Source of the DNA: Firmicutes bacterium AM41-11 | Lineage (GTDB): Bacteria; Bacillota_I; Bacilli_A; Erysipelotrichales; Erysipelotrichaceae | Direction of reading: 5' to 3' | DNA length: 64,000 nucleotides | Assembly: GCA_003480165.1 (NCBI GenBank) | Contig: QUIQ01000002.1 | Location: 124,001-188,000 of the forward strand | Shown here: piece by piece, positions 38,142 to 46,875 of the stretch | Layout of the letters: the number at the start of each line of letters is the position of its first letter | Numbering within the stretch: the stretch's first letter is position 1 | The notes under the pieces: model-generated | What the model saw: the letters and a program-made list of their open reading frames with translations, nothing else | Databases searched by the model: none | What the model was told of the DNA's origin: nothing | Position numbers and translations under genes: made by a program

Positions 38142-39068
38142 TTGATTATTAAAAAGAAAAGAATTAATAGTTTATCATGTTTGAACCATGTTGAAGAGGG
38201 AAAGAATCTGATGATGGTACTACGTGATGCAGCGAGATTTAAAGGGATATTAGTGAAACTGGGATTTTCGGAGGATTTAATTGAAGGCGAGAGAGTTTTA
38301 CCATCCATGTTAAATCCGACGCTGAAGAGAAATGCAGAGCCTTTTTATATTAAGGATAAAACAAAACCGAAAGAACAGTATACACAAACTTTATGGTGGA
38401 CACGACATGAGTGGGCAGGCCGTGGAGAGACAATAGAGGTGACGGATTTTGTTACCATTCCTCGTGAGAGATATGCAAGAATAAAATTCGAGCCATACAG
38501 TGTGGAATTGTTCTTGAAATATGATGAACAAGGCCAGTTGATGGTAATGACGGATTTCATTTCATATTGTCATGATAATGAAAAGTTGCTGATAAATACG
38601 ATTAATATTTTTCTTACTAATTTTGAAGAGTGTGAAATATTAACTGAGAATTTTGAAAATGTGATGCCTACCCGAACTATAAAGCTGAATTGGGAAGTGT
38701 TACCAAGTGGAGATTATCCGTGGAAAAGGATACAAGATGATTTACAAAAAGTATCTGCTAAAAGTAGTAAGACTGCGAAAAAATTGCTAATTGATAAATG
38801 TGAGTTTATAAATTCTTTTCAGCCTGATTTTAGAGCATATGGGAAATCTGGATTTCATGGGTATGTGATTTTTGGATTCATGCATAGGAACATATATGTT
38901 TTGGAAAGCGTTTATCCGAACAATGCCACATATGTTTTTGGAAAAAATTGGGAAGAACTTTCAAAACTTACTAAAGCCGAAATTTTAAAAGAGAATTTGC
39001 AAGATGTACGAATAATTCATAATAATAATTGGCAACAAGAAATACGTGATTTGTTGGAGGTAGCATAA
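38142..39068 (+). CDS. Protein of unknown function (308 aa)
   Basis: A TTG start 6 nt after GGAGGAAATAA gives 308 aa. I do not recognise a domain. It is soluble, rich in aromatic residues (LWWTRHEWAGRGETIEVTDF near 85, FLKYDEQGQLMVMTDFISY near 130) and ends with a segment GKNWEELSKLTKAEIL. It is directly followed by a DUF2188 gene without a gap, so the two are probably made together. The AAA ATPase upstream is in the same direction, across the structured spacer. Confidence 0.6.
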   Translation: MIIKKKRINSLSCLNHVEEGKNLMMVLRDAARFKGILVKLGFSEDLIEGERVLPSMLNPTLKRNAEPFYIKDKTKPKEQYTQTLWWTRHEWAGRGETIEVTDFVTIPRERYARIKFEPYSVELFLKYDEQGQLMVMTDFISYCHDNEKLLINTINIFLTNFEECEILTENFENVMPTRTIKLNWEVLPSGDYPWKRIQDDLQKVSAKSSKTAKKLLIDKCEFINSFQPDFRAYGKSGFHGYVIFGFMHRNIYVLESVYPNNATYVFGKNWEELSKLTKAEILKENLQDVRIIHNNNWQQEIRDLLEVA

Positions 39069-39293
39069 ATGGGAAAAAATCAACATGTAACGCCACATAA
39101 AGAAGGTGGCTGGCAAGTTAAGGGTGAGAACAATACAAGAGCAACAGTTAGAACTGATACACAGGCTAAAGCTATACAGAGAGCACGAGAAATAGCTAGG
39201 AACCAAGAATCTGAACTGTTTATTCATGGAAAAAATGGGAGAATTAGAGAAAGAGATTCATATGGAAATGATCCGTTTCTGCCGAGAGGATAA
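39069..39293 (+). CDS. DUF2188 domain protein
   Basis: This small 74-aa protein is almost entirely a DUF2188 domain (VTPHKEGGWQVKGENNTRAT, TQAKAIQRAREIARNQ, ELFIHGKNGRI, RERDSYGNDP). The domain is common on mobile elements and its role is unknown. The ATG follows the stop codon of the 308-aa gene with no gap, which suggests coupled translation, as for partners in a complex or a toxin-antitoxin-like pair. Confidence 0.75.
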   Translation: MGKNQHVTPHKEGGWQVKGENNTRATVRTDTQAKAIQRAREIARNQESELFIHGKNGRIRERDSYGNDPFLPRG

Positions 39294-39307
39294 ACTATAA
39301 TAAGTAA

Positions 39308-39358
39308 ACAAAGAGCTGAACAGATAGGACGAAAACTCCTATTTGTTCAGCTCTTGTG
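39308..39358. terminator. Bidirectional terminator between DUF2188 and relaxase genes
   Basis: AAGAGCTGAACA (39311-39322) and TGTTCAGCTCTT (39344-39355) form a perfect 12-bp stem, with a further AGGA/TCCT pairing inside. It lies between convergent genes and can serve both. Confidence 0.75.
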
Positions 39359-39385
39359 TTTATAAGAGGTCAAAGAAGAAACAAA

Positions 39386-41095
39386 TTATAATTCCATATC
39401 ATGTGACCTTTTCTTAGATCGAACAGGCTGATTTCGCCGCATCTCCTGTTTCCTCTGATATTCAAGTTCCCAGGCACGATGGGAAAAAACATCAGGATCC
39501 TCCACATTGAGATAATCCACCTCATTGGCTGCAATATCACGTCGGTGATAGTCATAATATTTACCAAAAATACCTTTGAGCTGCTCGATCAGCTTATCCC
39601 GGAAATCAGGACGTATATGGATTCTGGTGTCCAGCAATTCTGTATACTGTTCAGGTTCAGGACGAAATTTTTCTTCTCGGAAAGCGGCGGCATCTTTTTC
39701 AAGCTGTTTTTTGAGCGAGATGTCCTGAGAATCTAGGATATCAAGATTGTTATTCATCTGGTCGTATTTCTTGGATAGATTCGTCATATCTTTATCGGTA
39801 GAGCATTCTGCCTGGAAGATTAGCTGCTCTTTCCTTGCTTTCAGTTCTTCGATTTCTTCGGTAATAGTGGTAAGCTGTTGATTCAATTTTATATGCTGGA
39901 TGGGATTCAAAATACTGGTTTTCTCTTTTTTCACATTCAGTTCTTTCCGCTCTGTAACTTTAGCTTTGAGTTTCTTTTTAACGGTGTTGTATTTATTCAG
40001 TATTGGATTAAAATGATTCATCCAGTCATGGATCACTTCTTTTTGCATCTCATTGTGGAGCAAATGATATTGTGTAAAAATCATGTGATTTCGGATTGCT
40101 TCCAATGTTTCTGCTATTATTGGAATAGATTTTTCTACAGCCTGTGCCAGTTTTGCTACCTGGGCTTTTAATCCCCGGAGCATTTTGTTATCTGCACGAA
40201 TCTGACGGTTGATTTCACAGCGGTCTGCTATCATGCCTTTCTTTTCCATATTCTGGGCAATGTAGCCTTCATGGATGGTTGGCTGTTCGGTGATTCCCTG
40301 ATCTGCAAAGCTATGGTGATCAATGGTAGCATTTATCTGATTACGTGCAAGCATTTTATTTACGGCATCTGCCCAGTTTGCCCGCCAGATGCAAAGTTGT
40401 TCATCACTGTTCCATTGTTCGGAAATAGGATTCTGTCTGCCATATCGGCTGCTCTTGGGGTGTTTATCAATCCGTTCATATCCTTTTTCCTGTGCAACAG
40501 AGGAAGTCAGATATTCTTTCTTTTTCCCAACTTTATAGCGATATTGCTTTTCCCATCCCTGTTTCTGAGCAGTTTTAAATTCAGAAACAGTAAATCCTTT
40601 TTCTTCTCCATCTTTGATACAGAGATATTCTTTTTCTGTTTTATACTGCCATGTTCCATTTTCATTTAGTGGTCGGACAGTAAGAAGAATGTGTGCATGG
40701 GGATTGTGACCATCTGTATCGTGAATGGCAAAATCAGCACACATGCCCATATCCACAAAATTCTTTTGAATAAAATCCTGAAGAAGAGAAATATTGCTGT
40801 TTTTATCCAACTCAACAGGAAGTGCAACAACAAATTCTCTTGCCAGTCGGCTGTCTTTGGTCTTTTCGGTTTCTTCCACAGCATTCCAGAGTTGTTCCCG
40901 GTCATTCCATTCCAATGGCGCCATTGGAGGAAGCATCACTTCCTGATAGATCAGACCATGCTTTCTGGTATAGTCATGCTGGATGCCATCATAATCATTG
41001 TACATGCGGCTACAGCTCATATAAGCAGAAGCAGCAACAGCAGACCGACCGGAACCACGGCTGACGACTTTGGCTTGCATATGATAAATTGCCAT
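39386..41095 (-). CDS. MobA/MobL-family (MobQ) relaxase
   Basis: The ATG after AAAGGAGGTG gives 569 aa; longer in-frame starts are unlikely. The N-terminus MAIYHMQAKVVSRGSGRSA with SAAYMSC-like segments is the MobA/MobL relaxase domain, with the metal-binding histidines in DTDGHNPHAHILLTVRPL near residue 125. A coiled-coil C-terminal half follows. It nicks the oriT at about 41172-41211 immediately upstream and leads the strand into the recipient. It has no type IV secretion genes nearby, so mobilization would need a helper element. Confidence 0.88.
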   Translation of the reverse strand: MAIYHMQAKVVSRGSGRSAVAASAYMSCSRMYNDYDGIQHDYTRKHGLIYQEVMLPPMAPLEWNDREQLWNAVEETEKTKDSRLAREFVVALPVELDKNSNISLLQDFIQKNFVDMGMCADFAIHDTDGHNPHAHILLTVRPLNENGTWQYKTEKEYLCIKDGEEKGFTVSEFKTAQKQGWEKQYRYKVGKKKEYLTSSVAQEKGYERIDKHPKSSRYGRQNPISEQWNSDEQLCIWRANWADAVNKMLARNQINATIDHHSFADQGITEQPTIHEGYIAQNMEKKGMIADRCEINRQIRADNKMLRGLKAQVAKLAQAVEKSIPIIAETLEAIRNHMIFTQYHLLHNEMQKEVIHDWMNHFNPILNKYNTVKKKLKAKVTERKELNVKKEKTSILNPIQHIKLNQQLTTITEEIEELKARKEQLIFQAECSTDKDMTNLSKKYDQMNNNLDILDSQDISLKKQLEKDAAAFREEKFRPEPEQYTELLDTRIHIRPDFRDKLIEQLKGIFGKYYDYHRRDIAANEVDYLNVEDPDVFSHRAWELEYQRKQEMRRNQPVRSKKRSHDMEL

Positions 41096-41171
41096 ATCTG
41101 GCACCTCCTTTCGATGTTGCCTGCAACAGCGGATAAAGCTCTCGGCAGAGCGCACGAGCCCCGAAGGGGAT

Positions 41172-41211
41172 ACCACTGCCTGATTTATCAGGTGGTGAGT
41201 AAGTGCGCCCT
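41172..41211 (-). promoter_or_regulatory. Origin of transfer, MobQ (RSF1010-like) type
   Basis: An inverted repeat, ACCActgCCTGAT (172-184) with ATCAGG-TGGT (187-196), is followed by TAAGTGCGCCCT (41200-41211). This is the arrangement and the nic core known from RSF1010/R1162 oriT, where a hairpin precedes TAAxTGCGCCCT. It lies between the relaxase gene and DUF3847, the usual position. The strand given is that of the genes around it. Confidence 0.75.
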
Positions 41212-41232
41212 TCGGGAGTAGAACTTGTGCGT

Positions 41233-41454
41233 TTACATTCCCCGTAGCCGGATCATCAGCTCCCGTTTTAGGGAATCTAAATCCATTTCTTTAATATGGG
41301 GAACAATACTTTCCAGAATGGCTCCTTCCTGGACTAATCGGTGTGTTCTGGCATCACGTTCTTTTTTGCGATTTCTTGCTTCGGCTTCTTCCTGGCGGTG
41401 TCTTGCCTGTAAAAGTGCTTTTTCTTCCGGTGTCATGATTCTTTTATCTGCCAT
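41233..41454 (-). CDS. DUF3847 domain protein
   Basis: This small 73-aa hydrophilic, charged protein (MADKRIMTPEEKALLQARHR and so on) of the DUF3847 family is found next to MobA/MobL relaxases in Tn1549-type and mobilizable elements. It may be an accessory nicking factor, but this is unproven. Its 21-nt upstream segment including the start is identical to that of the relaxase gene. Confidence 0.75.
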   Translation of the reverse strand: MADKRIMTPEEKALLQARHRQEEAEARNRKKERDARTHRLVQEGAILESIVPHIKEMDLDSLKRELMIRLRGM

Positions 41455-41534
41455 ATCTGGCACCTCCTTTTTATGCCCGTATCCGGGCAGTTTTGGTTTT
41501 AAAATCTTTTGGTTTGGTACTATGGTTTTAGATA

Positions 41535-41592
41535 ACTGACAGTGGCATATTTCTGGTAATAAATGAGGAAAGAAAGTAGTACCACTGTCAGT
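41535..41592. repeat. Perfect 11-bp inverted repeat
   Basis: ACTGACAGTGG (41535-41545) and CCACTGTCAGT (41582-41592) are separated by 36 nt, in the gap between the DnaC-like gene and DUF3847. It could be a regulatory structure for the downstream relaxase unit; no T tract is present. Confidence 0.5.
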
Positions 41593-41624
41593 GAAAAGTA
41601 ATCATTGTGTTATACTTCTTCGAG

Positions 41625-42482
41625 TCAATTCTGGTTCGGAGCATGATTGTTCAACAGGATTTTTTTCGCCTGTTTTAAATTAGCTGTTGCATTGTCCTGA
41701 CGGATATTCCGGTTATTGATACGGACAGGAATACATCTCTCCAGAATACGGTCATAAATTCGTTTGTGTGCGATATCAGCTGCGTTATTCAGCTCTGATA
41801 AAGTGAGATTGGTCGTTATGATCAGGGGCTTTTTACTGCGGTAACGACTGTCGATCACATTGAATACCTGTTCCAGTGCAAAGTCAGAGTTCCGCTCAAT
41901 TCCGAGATCATCAATAATCAGAAGACTGTAGCGGTTTAAGCTGTTGATGAACTGGTTTCTGTCTTCAAAATGCATTCCGGTAAGGGTATTTAGAATCCGG
42001 GAAAAGTTGGTCATCAGTACAGGAACGCCTTTTTCCAGAAGGGCATTGGCAATGCAGCCTGCAAAAAAAGATTTTCCAGTACCGACATCACCCCAGATGA
42101 GAAGTCCGGAAGCGTTTGCTTTCATCTCTTCCCAGTTGCTTACATAATTGTGTGCCAGTTTTATTTCCGGATTGATGCCGTTATCCCTGGCAAAAGTGTA
42201 GTCATAGAGTGCTTTGTCCTGTAAGCCGCTGGTTTTAAGATGCTCTATTTCCATTTGTTTTTCATGAAGTTTTCTCTGGGCCTCTTCCTGCTCAAAGATT
42301 TCCTGCTGGCATTTACAGCGGATGGAAGGAATAAGAACCTTTCCCTGTAATTCATGCCGGCATTGTCTTGGCGTATTGCATTTGGAACAGTAGATCAGGT
42401 GGTCTGTTTCGTTAAAATATTCATCAGGCTGAAGTTCTCTGTTTGGTGTTATAGCATTTGCTTTTTCTGTAAATCTTGTCAT
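41625..42482 (-). CDS. DnaC/IstB-like ATP-binding replication protein
   Basis: This 285-aa AAA ATPase of the DnaC helicase-loader type has a Cys-rich N-terminal segment (YCSKCNTPRQC and IRCKCQQ), Walker A LLIWGDVGTGKSFFAGCIA, Walker B SLLIIDDLGIERNSDFALE and sensor IITTNLTLSEL. It would load the replicative helicase at the element's origin together with the RepA-like protein encoded just upstream (4-nt overlap). Confidence 0.87.
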   Translation of the reverse strand: MTRFTEKANAITPNRELQPDEYFNETDHLIYCSKCNTPRQCRHELQGKVLIPSIRCKCQQEIFEQEEAQRKLHEKQMEIEHLKTSGLQDKALYDYTFARDNGINPEIKLAHNYVSNWEEMKANASGLLIWGDVGTGKSFFAGCIANALLEKGVPVLMTNFSRILNTLTGMHFEDRNQFINSLNRYSLLIIDDLGIERNSDFALEQVFNVIDSRYRSKKPLIITTNLTLSELNNAADIAHKRIYDRILERCIPVRINNRNIRQDNATANLKQAKKILLNNHAPNQN

Positions 42483-43195
42483 AGTGTTTCGTATTCCTCA
42501 CTTTCGTAATTCCTTTGCCGGGAAGCAGGATGATCCTGTCTTGCCCAACTGATGATGGTAGCTGCATGGTTCTGGTATTGCTTTCCGGTAGAAGCCATAT
42601 AACCGGATAAGCGTTCAATATAATCCTGCCAGTCAGGGATTGTCTGCCGGATATCTTCCAGCTCTTTTTCCGACAGAAAAACATTTTGAAATTTTCCATA
42701 GGGTGAGAGTGGATCCTTACTCCCTCTTTTTTTTAAATTGTTCTTTTTTATCTCTTTCTTATTACCAGACAGTTTTCTGTCTGTATCAGGGAAAGAATCC
42801 TGTCTGTCAATAGGACAGTTTTCTGTCTGTCTTAGGGAAAGAAATCTGTCTGTATAGTGGATGGTTTCTTTTGGGAGTTTTACATAAATCCGATTAGGTT
42901 GTCCGGGTCCCTGCCGTTTTCGGAAGATAAGCTCCTGTTTTTCCAGTACTGCCAGAGCAGTTTTAACAGTCATCTGGCTTTTGTGGAGAACTTCTGCCAG
43001 TGCTTCAATCATAAAGTAAATGAACACATGACCATCTGTATCTGACCAGCCCTCATTTTTCTGGGAAAGCCTTGCCCGGTCGAGCAGGATAATATAAAGC
43101 ATTTTGGCAGTTTCGTTTATTTCCATGTCCAGAAGGAAACGGGGAAACATCATATAAGATGGCAGGTTGGTGTCTGCTGTCAGAAAGTCCGTCAT
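42479..43195 (-). CDS. Replication initiator protein (RepA_N type)
   Basis: The ATG after GGAGGTGAACAC gives 238 aa. The N-terminal MTDFLTADTNLPSYMMFPRF and LLDMEINETAKMLYIILLDRA form the RepA_N winged-helix region, found in Firmicutes plasmids and Tn1549-like elements. The second half is a variable Lys-rich linker and a C-terminal DnaD-like segment (YIERLSGYMASTGKQYQNHA). It supports a plasmid-like or transiently replicating element. Confidence 0.85.
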   Translation of the reverse strand: MTDFLTADTNLPSYMMFPRFLLDMEINETAKMLYIILLDRARLSQKNEGWSDTDGHVFIYFMIEALAEVLHKSQMTVKTALAVLEKQELIFRKRQGPGQPNRIYVKLPKETIHYTDRFLSLRQTENCPIDRQDSFPDTDRKLSGNKKEIKKNNLKKRGSKDPLSPYGKFQNVFLSEKELEDIRQTIPDWQDYIERLSGYMASTGKQYQNHAATIISWARQDHPASRQRNYESEEYETL

Positions 43196-43219
43196 GTGTT
43201 CACCTCCAATCAAAAGGGT

Positions 43220-43603
43220 TTATTCTCCAAGAAAATCCCAGTCTACATCACTATCTGGCTGTGAATTTTCAGGTGCTGGAAAGGACGCCCTGATTTGGGG
43301 CTCCCTTTGCACCATGCCTGCAGTCAGTCCAGAAAGAAAAAGTGGCAATGCCTGTTTCAGACTGTTTTCCACTGCATCTACAATCTGTTTCACAAAAAGT
43401 TCTTCCCGTTCTCTTGTTTCCAGATAAGGATCAGCCTGTGTGCGATAGTAGCGGTCAAAATAATCTACCAGTGCAAGAGAGATTACCTGACTGTAAGATT
43501 TAAAATCCTGCCTGTCCATCGTCTGTAAATATTCCCAGGCTCTCCGCTGCTGTTCTTTGTCCAGATTAAAGCGCAGGTTTGTGTTGCGGATATTGTTCTG
43601 CAT
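43220..43603 (-). CDS. ParR-like partition protein
   Basis: This 127-aa protein has an N-terminal ribbon-helix-helix-like part (NTNLRFNLDKEQQRRAWEYL, SYSQVISLALVDYFDRYY) and an acidic C-terminus ending DVDWDFLGE, as in ParR adaptor proteins that bind centromere repeats and ParM filaments. It follows parM by 3 nt, the standard pairing. Confidence 0.72.
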   Translation of the reverse strand: MQNNIRNTNLRFNLDKEQQRRAWEYLQTMDRQDFKSYSQVISLALVDYFDRYYRTQADPYLETREREELFVKQIVDAVENSLKQALPLFLSGLTAGMVQREPQIRASFPAPENSQPDSDVDWDFLGE

Positions 43604-43606
43604 AGT

Positions 43607-44525
43607 TTATCCCCTCCTTTTCAGGCTCATATAAGCCAGAGATTCGTAACCTTTGGCAGTGGCGCAGATGTCATCAATGATTGTGACTCGTGATTTGTCA
43701 TACGTTCCGAAGTTACGGATCAGGCATCCACCGCCGCCAACCACATACAGGCGCATCAGGTCAGGATTGTATTCATATTTGCGGAGCGTGGAAAAAAGTT
43801 CTGCCACATACTGTCTGGCAATAGAACTGATACAATCCAGATATGGTGCTGAAATGTCAGCTGTTCTAAACCGCAGAATCTGTTCTACTGTGGATTCTTC
43901 AATTTTCACTCCGAATTTGTCCAGAACAGCGTTCTTTGCGGCAATCATGCACTGGTTTACACCAAGTTTTTCTGTCCAGCATCGGCTCTCCTGCGCTTTC
44001 TTATTGTTGACATACAGAATGTTCATGGTTCCGTTTCCGATATCTGCAAGGAGATTGGTTCCCTTGAAATTTCCTAGTTGGTTTACGATAGCCGGATACC
44101 CCTGTGGGTAAAGGCTGCATCCCACAAAGCGGAGATGATACTTTTTGCCGTTAAAAAGGTAATGGACTTCTGGATTCTGGAGCAGATAGGAACGAAAAGC
44201 TTCTCTTTGAGTTCTGATCCATGTGAGAGGAAGTCCGGCAGCCAGATGAACATCTGCTTCACGGATGGAAAAGAAATTCAGTTCCCTTGCAATAGCCATT
44301 AGTGTCAGAAGATAATATTCTTCGTCCATAGCTTTATCCGGGATAAATTCTTTGTGTCCTTCGCCGATCCGGTAGTAAATGCCGTTGTATTCCAGAATAT
44401 TCCCGGTGAAGATCGGTTCAGTTTCATAGGCTTTGATGCCGGTTGGGGGTGACGGTGTTTGCTGTTTTCATATTGCCGTAGCCATGATCTACAGCAATGA
44501 TTTTTGTGTTTCTGAGTTCTCGCAT
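43607..44525 (-). pseudogene. ParM-like actin ATPase, frameshifted near codon 26
   Basis: Translation from the ATG after GGAGGTATTTTTT gives MRELRNTKIIAVDHGYGNMK, the actin-fold phosphate-1 loop, then shifts frame at GTCACCCCCAACCGG (44446-44460). Removing one base gives TPTGIKAYETEPIF and an intact protein of about 305 aa, which continues with LLADIGNGTMNILYVN and the C-terminal LYVVGGGGCLIRNF. ParM filaments push element copies apart through ParR. The frame seen from 44329 downward lacks the N-terminal ATP site. A single-base error in the assembly is possible. Confidence 0.75.
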
Positions 44526-44533
44526 AAAAAATA

Positions 44534-44617
44534 CCTCCGTTTTCGTATTGATTGATTCAGCAGGTCGTACCGGTGTGGTACTGCTCTGCTGTGGGATAAG
44601 CATACGAAAATCGGAGG
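44534..44617. promoter_or_regulatory. Inverted repeat over the parM leader, centromere or operator candidate
   Basis: CCTCCGTTTTCGTAT (44534-44548) and ATACGAAAATCGGAGG (44602-44617) match with one gap. Between them lie AGCAG/CTGCT and GTACC/GGTAC pairings (44559-44585). The left arm contains the parM ribosome binding site. Partition operons of this type carry ParR-binding repeats right here. Confidence 0.5.
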
Positions 44618-44766
44618 AAAAAGGCATTGAGGGGAACTTGAGCTGGAATTGAGAAAAAATAAACTTTTTATTGATAAATAAGTTTAGATACTAACTCTTT
44701 TGTCGTTTTGGTTGTTAATTATATTAAAAGTAGAAATATTTTGATAATGAAAGTGTGGGAGAGAAA

Positions 44767-45492
44767 ATGAACAAAAGAAGATACAGCAATCGTAGAAGAA
44801 AGAATATTTTACGAGTATTCATTCTTTTAATGACTATCATAATAACCGTTGTAATGTGGAGAACAATAAAAATCGATGTGCAGGTTGGAGAATTAACATT
44901 ACCGAAAATTTTGCAGTCAGAAAAGTCCTTTGCAGACACTTCGGGTGAATGGAATCTTATTTTGGTCGATCGAAATCATTATATTCCAAATAATTATCAA
45001 GTAGAATTGACAGAATTATCGAATGGTAAAAAAGTAGATTCACGGATTTATCCAGAATTACAACAAATGTTTAATGATGCAAGAGCTGAGGGGCTGGCAC
45101 TGTTTGTTAGAGAAGGATATCGAACAACAGAAGAACAACAAAAAATTATGGACGAGAAAATCAATGAATATGAAAAACAAGGATATTCTGCGAAAGAAGC
45201 AAAAAAAAGAGCCGAGAAATATGTCGCAATTCCCGATACAAGCGAACACCAATTAGGACTGAGTGTTGATATTAATGCGGATACCGACAAATGTTCTTCT
45301 GAAAAAGTATATCAATGGTTAGACGAAAATGCATATAAATATGGGTTTGTAAAACGTTACCCGGAAGATAAAACGGATATAACAGGAATTAGTAATGAAC
45401 CATGGCATTACCGTTATGTTGGAACGACTGTCGCTAAAATAATGAAAGAAGAAAATTTATGTTTGGAAGAATATTTAGAAAAATATAAATAA
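44767..45492 (+). CDS. VanY-type D-alanyl-D-alanine carboxypeptidase (M15)
   Basis: The ATG after GGAGAGAAA gives 241 aa. A single N-terminal membrane anchor (about 13-32) is followed by a peptidase domain with FVREGYRTTEEQQ, the zinc-binding SEHQLGLSVDIN and EPWHYRYVG. Such enzymes trim the terminal D-Ala of peptidoglycan precursors or peptides. No vanHAX genes are near, so this does not indicate vancomycin resistance by itself. It lies just upstream of an ECF sigma factor unit. Confidence 0.87.
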   Translation: MNKRRYSNRRRKNILRVFILLMTIIITVVMWRTIKIDVQVGELTLPKILQSEKSFADTSGEWNLILVDRNHYIPNNYQVELTELSNGKKVDSRIYPELQQMFNDARAEGLALFVREGYRTTEEQQKIMDEKINEYEKQGYSAKEAKKRAEKYVAIPDTSEHQLGLSVDINADTDKCSSEKVYQWLDENAYKYGFVKRYPEDKTDITGISNEPWHYRYVGTTVAKIMKEENLCLEEYLEKYK

Positions 45493-45503
45493 AAACAAAA
45501 GAA

Positions 45504-45541
45504 AATCCTAACTTTTTTTATAGTAGGATTGTTATATTTTT
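45504..45541 (+). terminator. Terminator after the VanY-type gene
   Basis: AATCCTA (45504-45510) pairs with TAGGATT (45524-45530), followed by GTTATATTTTTT. The loop itself contains a T7 run. Confidence 0.6.
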
Positions 45542-45563
45542 TAGAAAACAGAGGGAGGCAAAT

Positions 45564-46109
45564 TTGCGAATGGAATACAAAACTGATTCTTTGTTAGTAC
45601 ATCTAGCAAGAGCAGGAGATGAAGATGCGTGTGAAAAACTGGTCAAAAAATATTACTCAAGTATATATCAATATTGTTTGCTACATATCAATGATCCCTA
45701 TGAGGCAGAGGATTTGACACAAGAAGTGTTTACACGTTTCTTTTCCAATTTATATAGATATAAAGAATATGGAAAAGTTAAGAATTATCTTTATACAATT
45801 GCCGGAAATACCGTTAAAAATTATTACAAAAAGAAAAAAGATATTCCATCAGAGGAACTGCTAAAATCAGAGGACTGTAGTAAAAATCATGTAGAAGAGC
45901 TAGGAGTCCGATTAACTATTGAACAGGCAGTGAGAAAGTTACCGGAAGAAATTAGAGAAACGGCAGTTTTATATTTTTTTCAGGAATTGAAGCAAAGAGA
46001 AATTGCAGAATTACTTCATATCAAACTTTCTCTTGTAAAATATCGAATCGGAAGAGCAAAAGAACTTTTAATGAAAGAGTTGGAGGTGAAAAAAGATGAA
46101 GAATTATAA
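45564..46109 (+). CDS. ECF-type RNA polymerase sigma factor
   Basis: A TTG start after GGGAGGCAAAT gives 181 aa (an ATG two codons later is an alternative). Region 2 has YEAEDLTQEVFTRFFSNLYRY with the core-binding pattern, and region 4 has ELKQREIAELLHIKLSLVKYRIGRAKELL, a typical sigma-4 helix-turn-helix. It overlaps the next gene by 14 nt. It probably controls the membrane protein and ABC transporter genes behind it. Confidence 0.88.
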   Translation: MRMEYKTDSLLVHLARAGDEDACEKLVKKYYSSIYQYCLLHINDPYEAEDLTQEVFTRFFSNLYRYKEYGKVKNYLYTIAGNTVKNYYKKKKDIPSEELLKSEDCSKNHVEELGVRLTIEQAVRKLPEEIRETAVLYFFQELKQREIAELLHIKLSLVKYRIGRAKELLMKELEVKKDEEL

Positions 46110-46875
46110 GCAACAAATAAAGGAATATAAAGAGGAGATTGAAGAAAAGTATGTAAGGGCTGAAGCAGAGAACAAAACAGTAAAAGCATGTCAGAATATT
46201 TTGTCAGAGTCGGTTTTATCGAAACAATCGCATAGAACATCTTATTTTGAATTTTTGTATGAGCAGACAAAATTCATAAAAAAAAGATGGTGGATTTTAC
46301 AAGGTTGTGTTCTTATGTGTCTATGGATATGGTTGAGTAATTATACGTCAGACATAAAAGATATGATGAGGATTATGGGAATATCTGCCACAATATTTGT
46401 GGTTCTGATTATCCCGGAAATTTGGAAAAACAGAAGAAATGGTGCGATTGAGATTGAGCAGGCGTCTTATTACACACTGCGTCAGATTTGTACAGCAAGA
46501 ATGTTAATGTTTGGAGTAGTGGATCTGGTGATCGTTATGGTGTTTTTGGCGATTACATATCAAACAACAATACTCTCGTTAAGTGATTTGGTGGTTAATT
46601 TTTTGCTTCCGGTAAATGTTTCATGTTGTATATGTTTTCGTGTATTGTACAGCAGATGGGAAAAATCAGAATATATAGCAGTGCTTTCTTGTCTGGTATG
46701 GGTTGGTTTATGGATGATGATTGTTGCAAATGATGTTATTTATCAGAAAATTGTAACTCCGGTATGGGTGGTTATGCTGATATTGACTTTTGTATATTTT
46801 ATTTTTTGTGTTCAGAAGTCATTGCTATTTGATGAAAAAATTTTGGAGGATTACACGTATGAAATTAGAATTTAA
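46096..46875 (+). CDS. Membrane protein, possible anti-sigma or sensor partner
   Basis: This 259-aa protein has a charged N-terminal cytosolic part of about 65 residues (KQQIKEYKEEIEEKYVRAEAE) and six hydrophobic segments. The position directly behind an ECF sigma factor gene, with overlap, suggests an anti-sigma or sensing role; the sequence shows no recognised anti-sigma domain. It overlaps the ATPase gene by 17 nt. Confidence 0.65.
   Translation: MKNYKQQIKEYKEEIEEKYVRAEAENKTVKACQNILSESVLSKQSHRTSYFEFLYEQTKFIKKRWWILQGCVLMCLWIWLSNYTSDIKDMMRIMGISATIFVVLIIPEIWKNRRNGAIEIEQASYYTLRQICTARMLMFGVVDLVIVMVFLAITYQTTILSLSDLVVNFLLPVNVSCCICFRVLYSRWEKSEYIAVLSCLVWVGLWMMIVANDVIYQKIVTPVWVVMLILTFVYFIFCVQKSLLFDEKILEDYTYEIRI

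Noticed and set aside
39386..44525. Complete integrative conjugative element
   Set aside because: There are no type IV secretion genes, no coupling protein and no integrase; only replication, partition and mobilization genes are present.
44767..45492. Part of a vancomycin resistance cluster
   Set aside because: Only a VanY-type peptidase is present; there is no ligase, VanH, VanX or VanT gene nearby.
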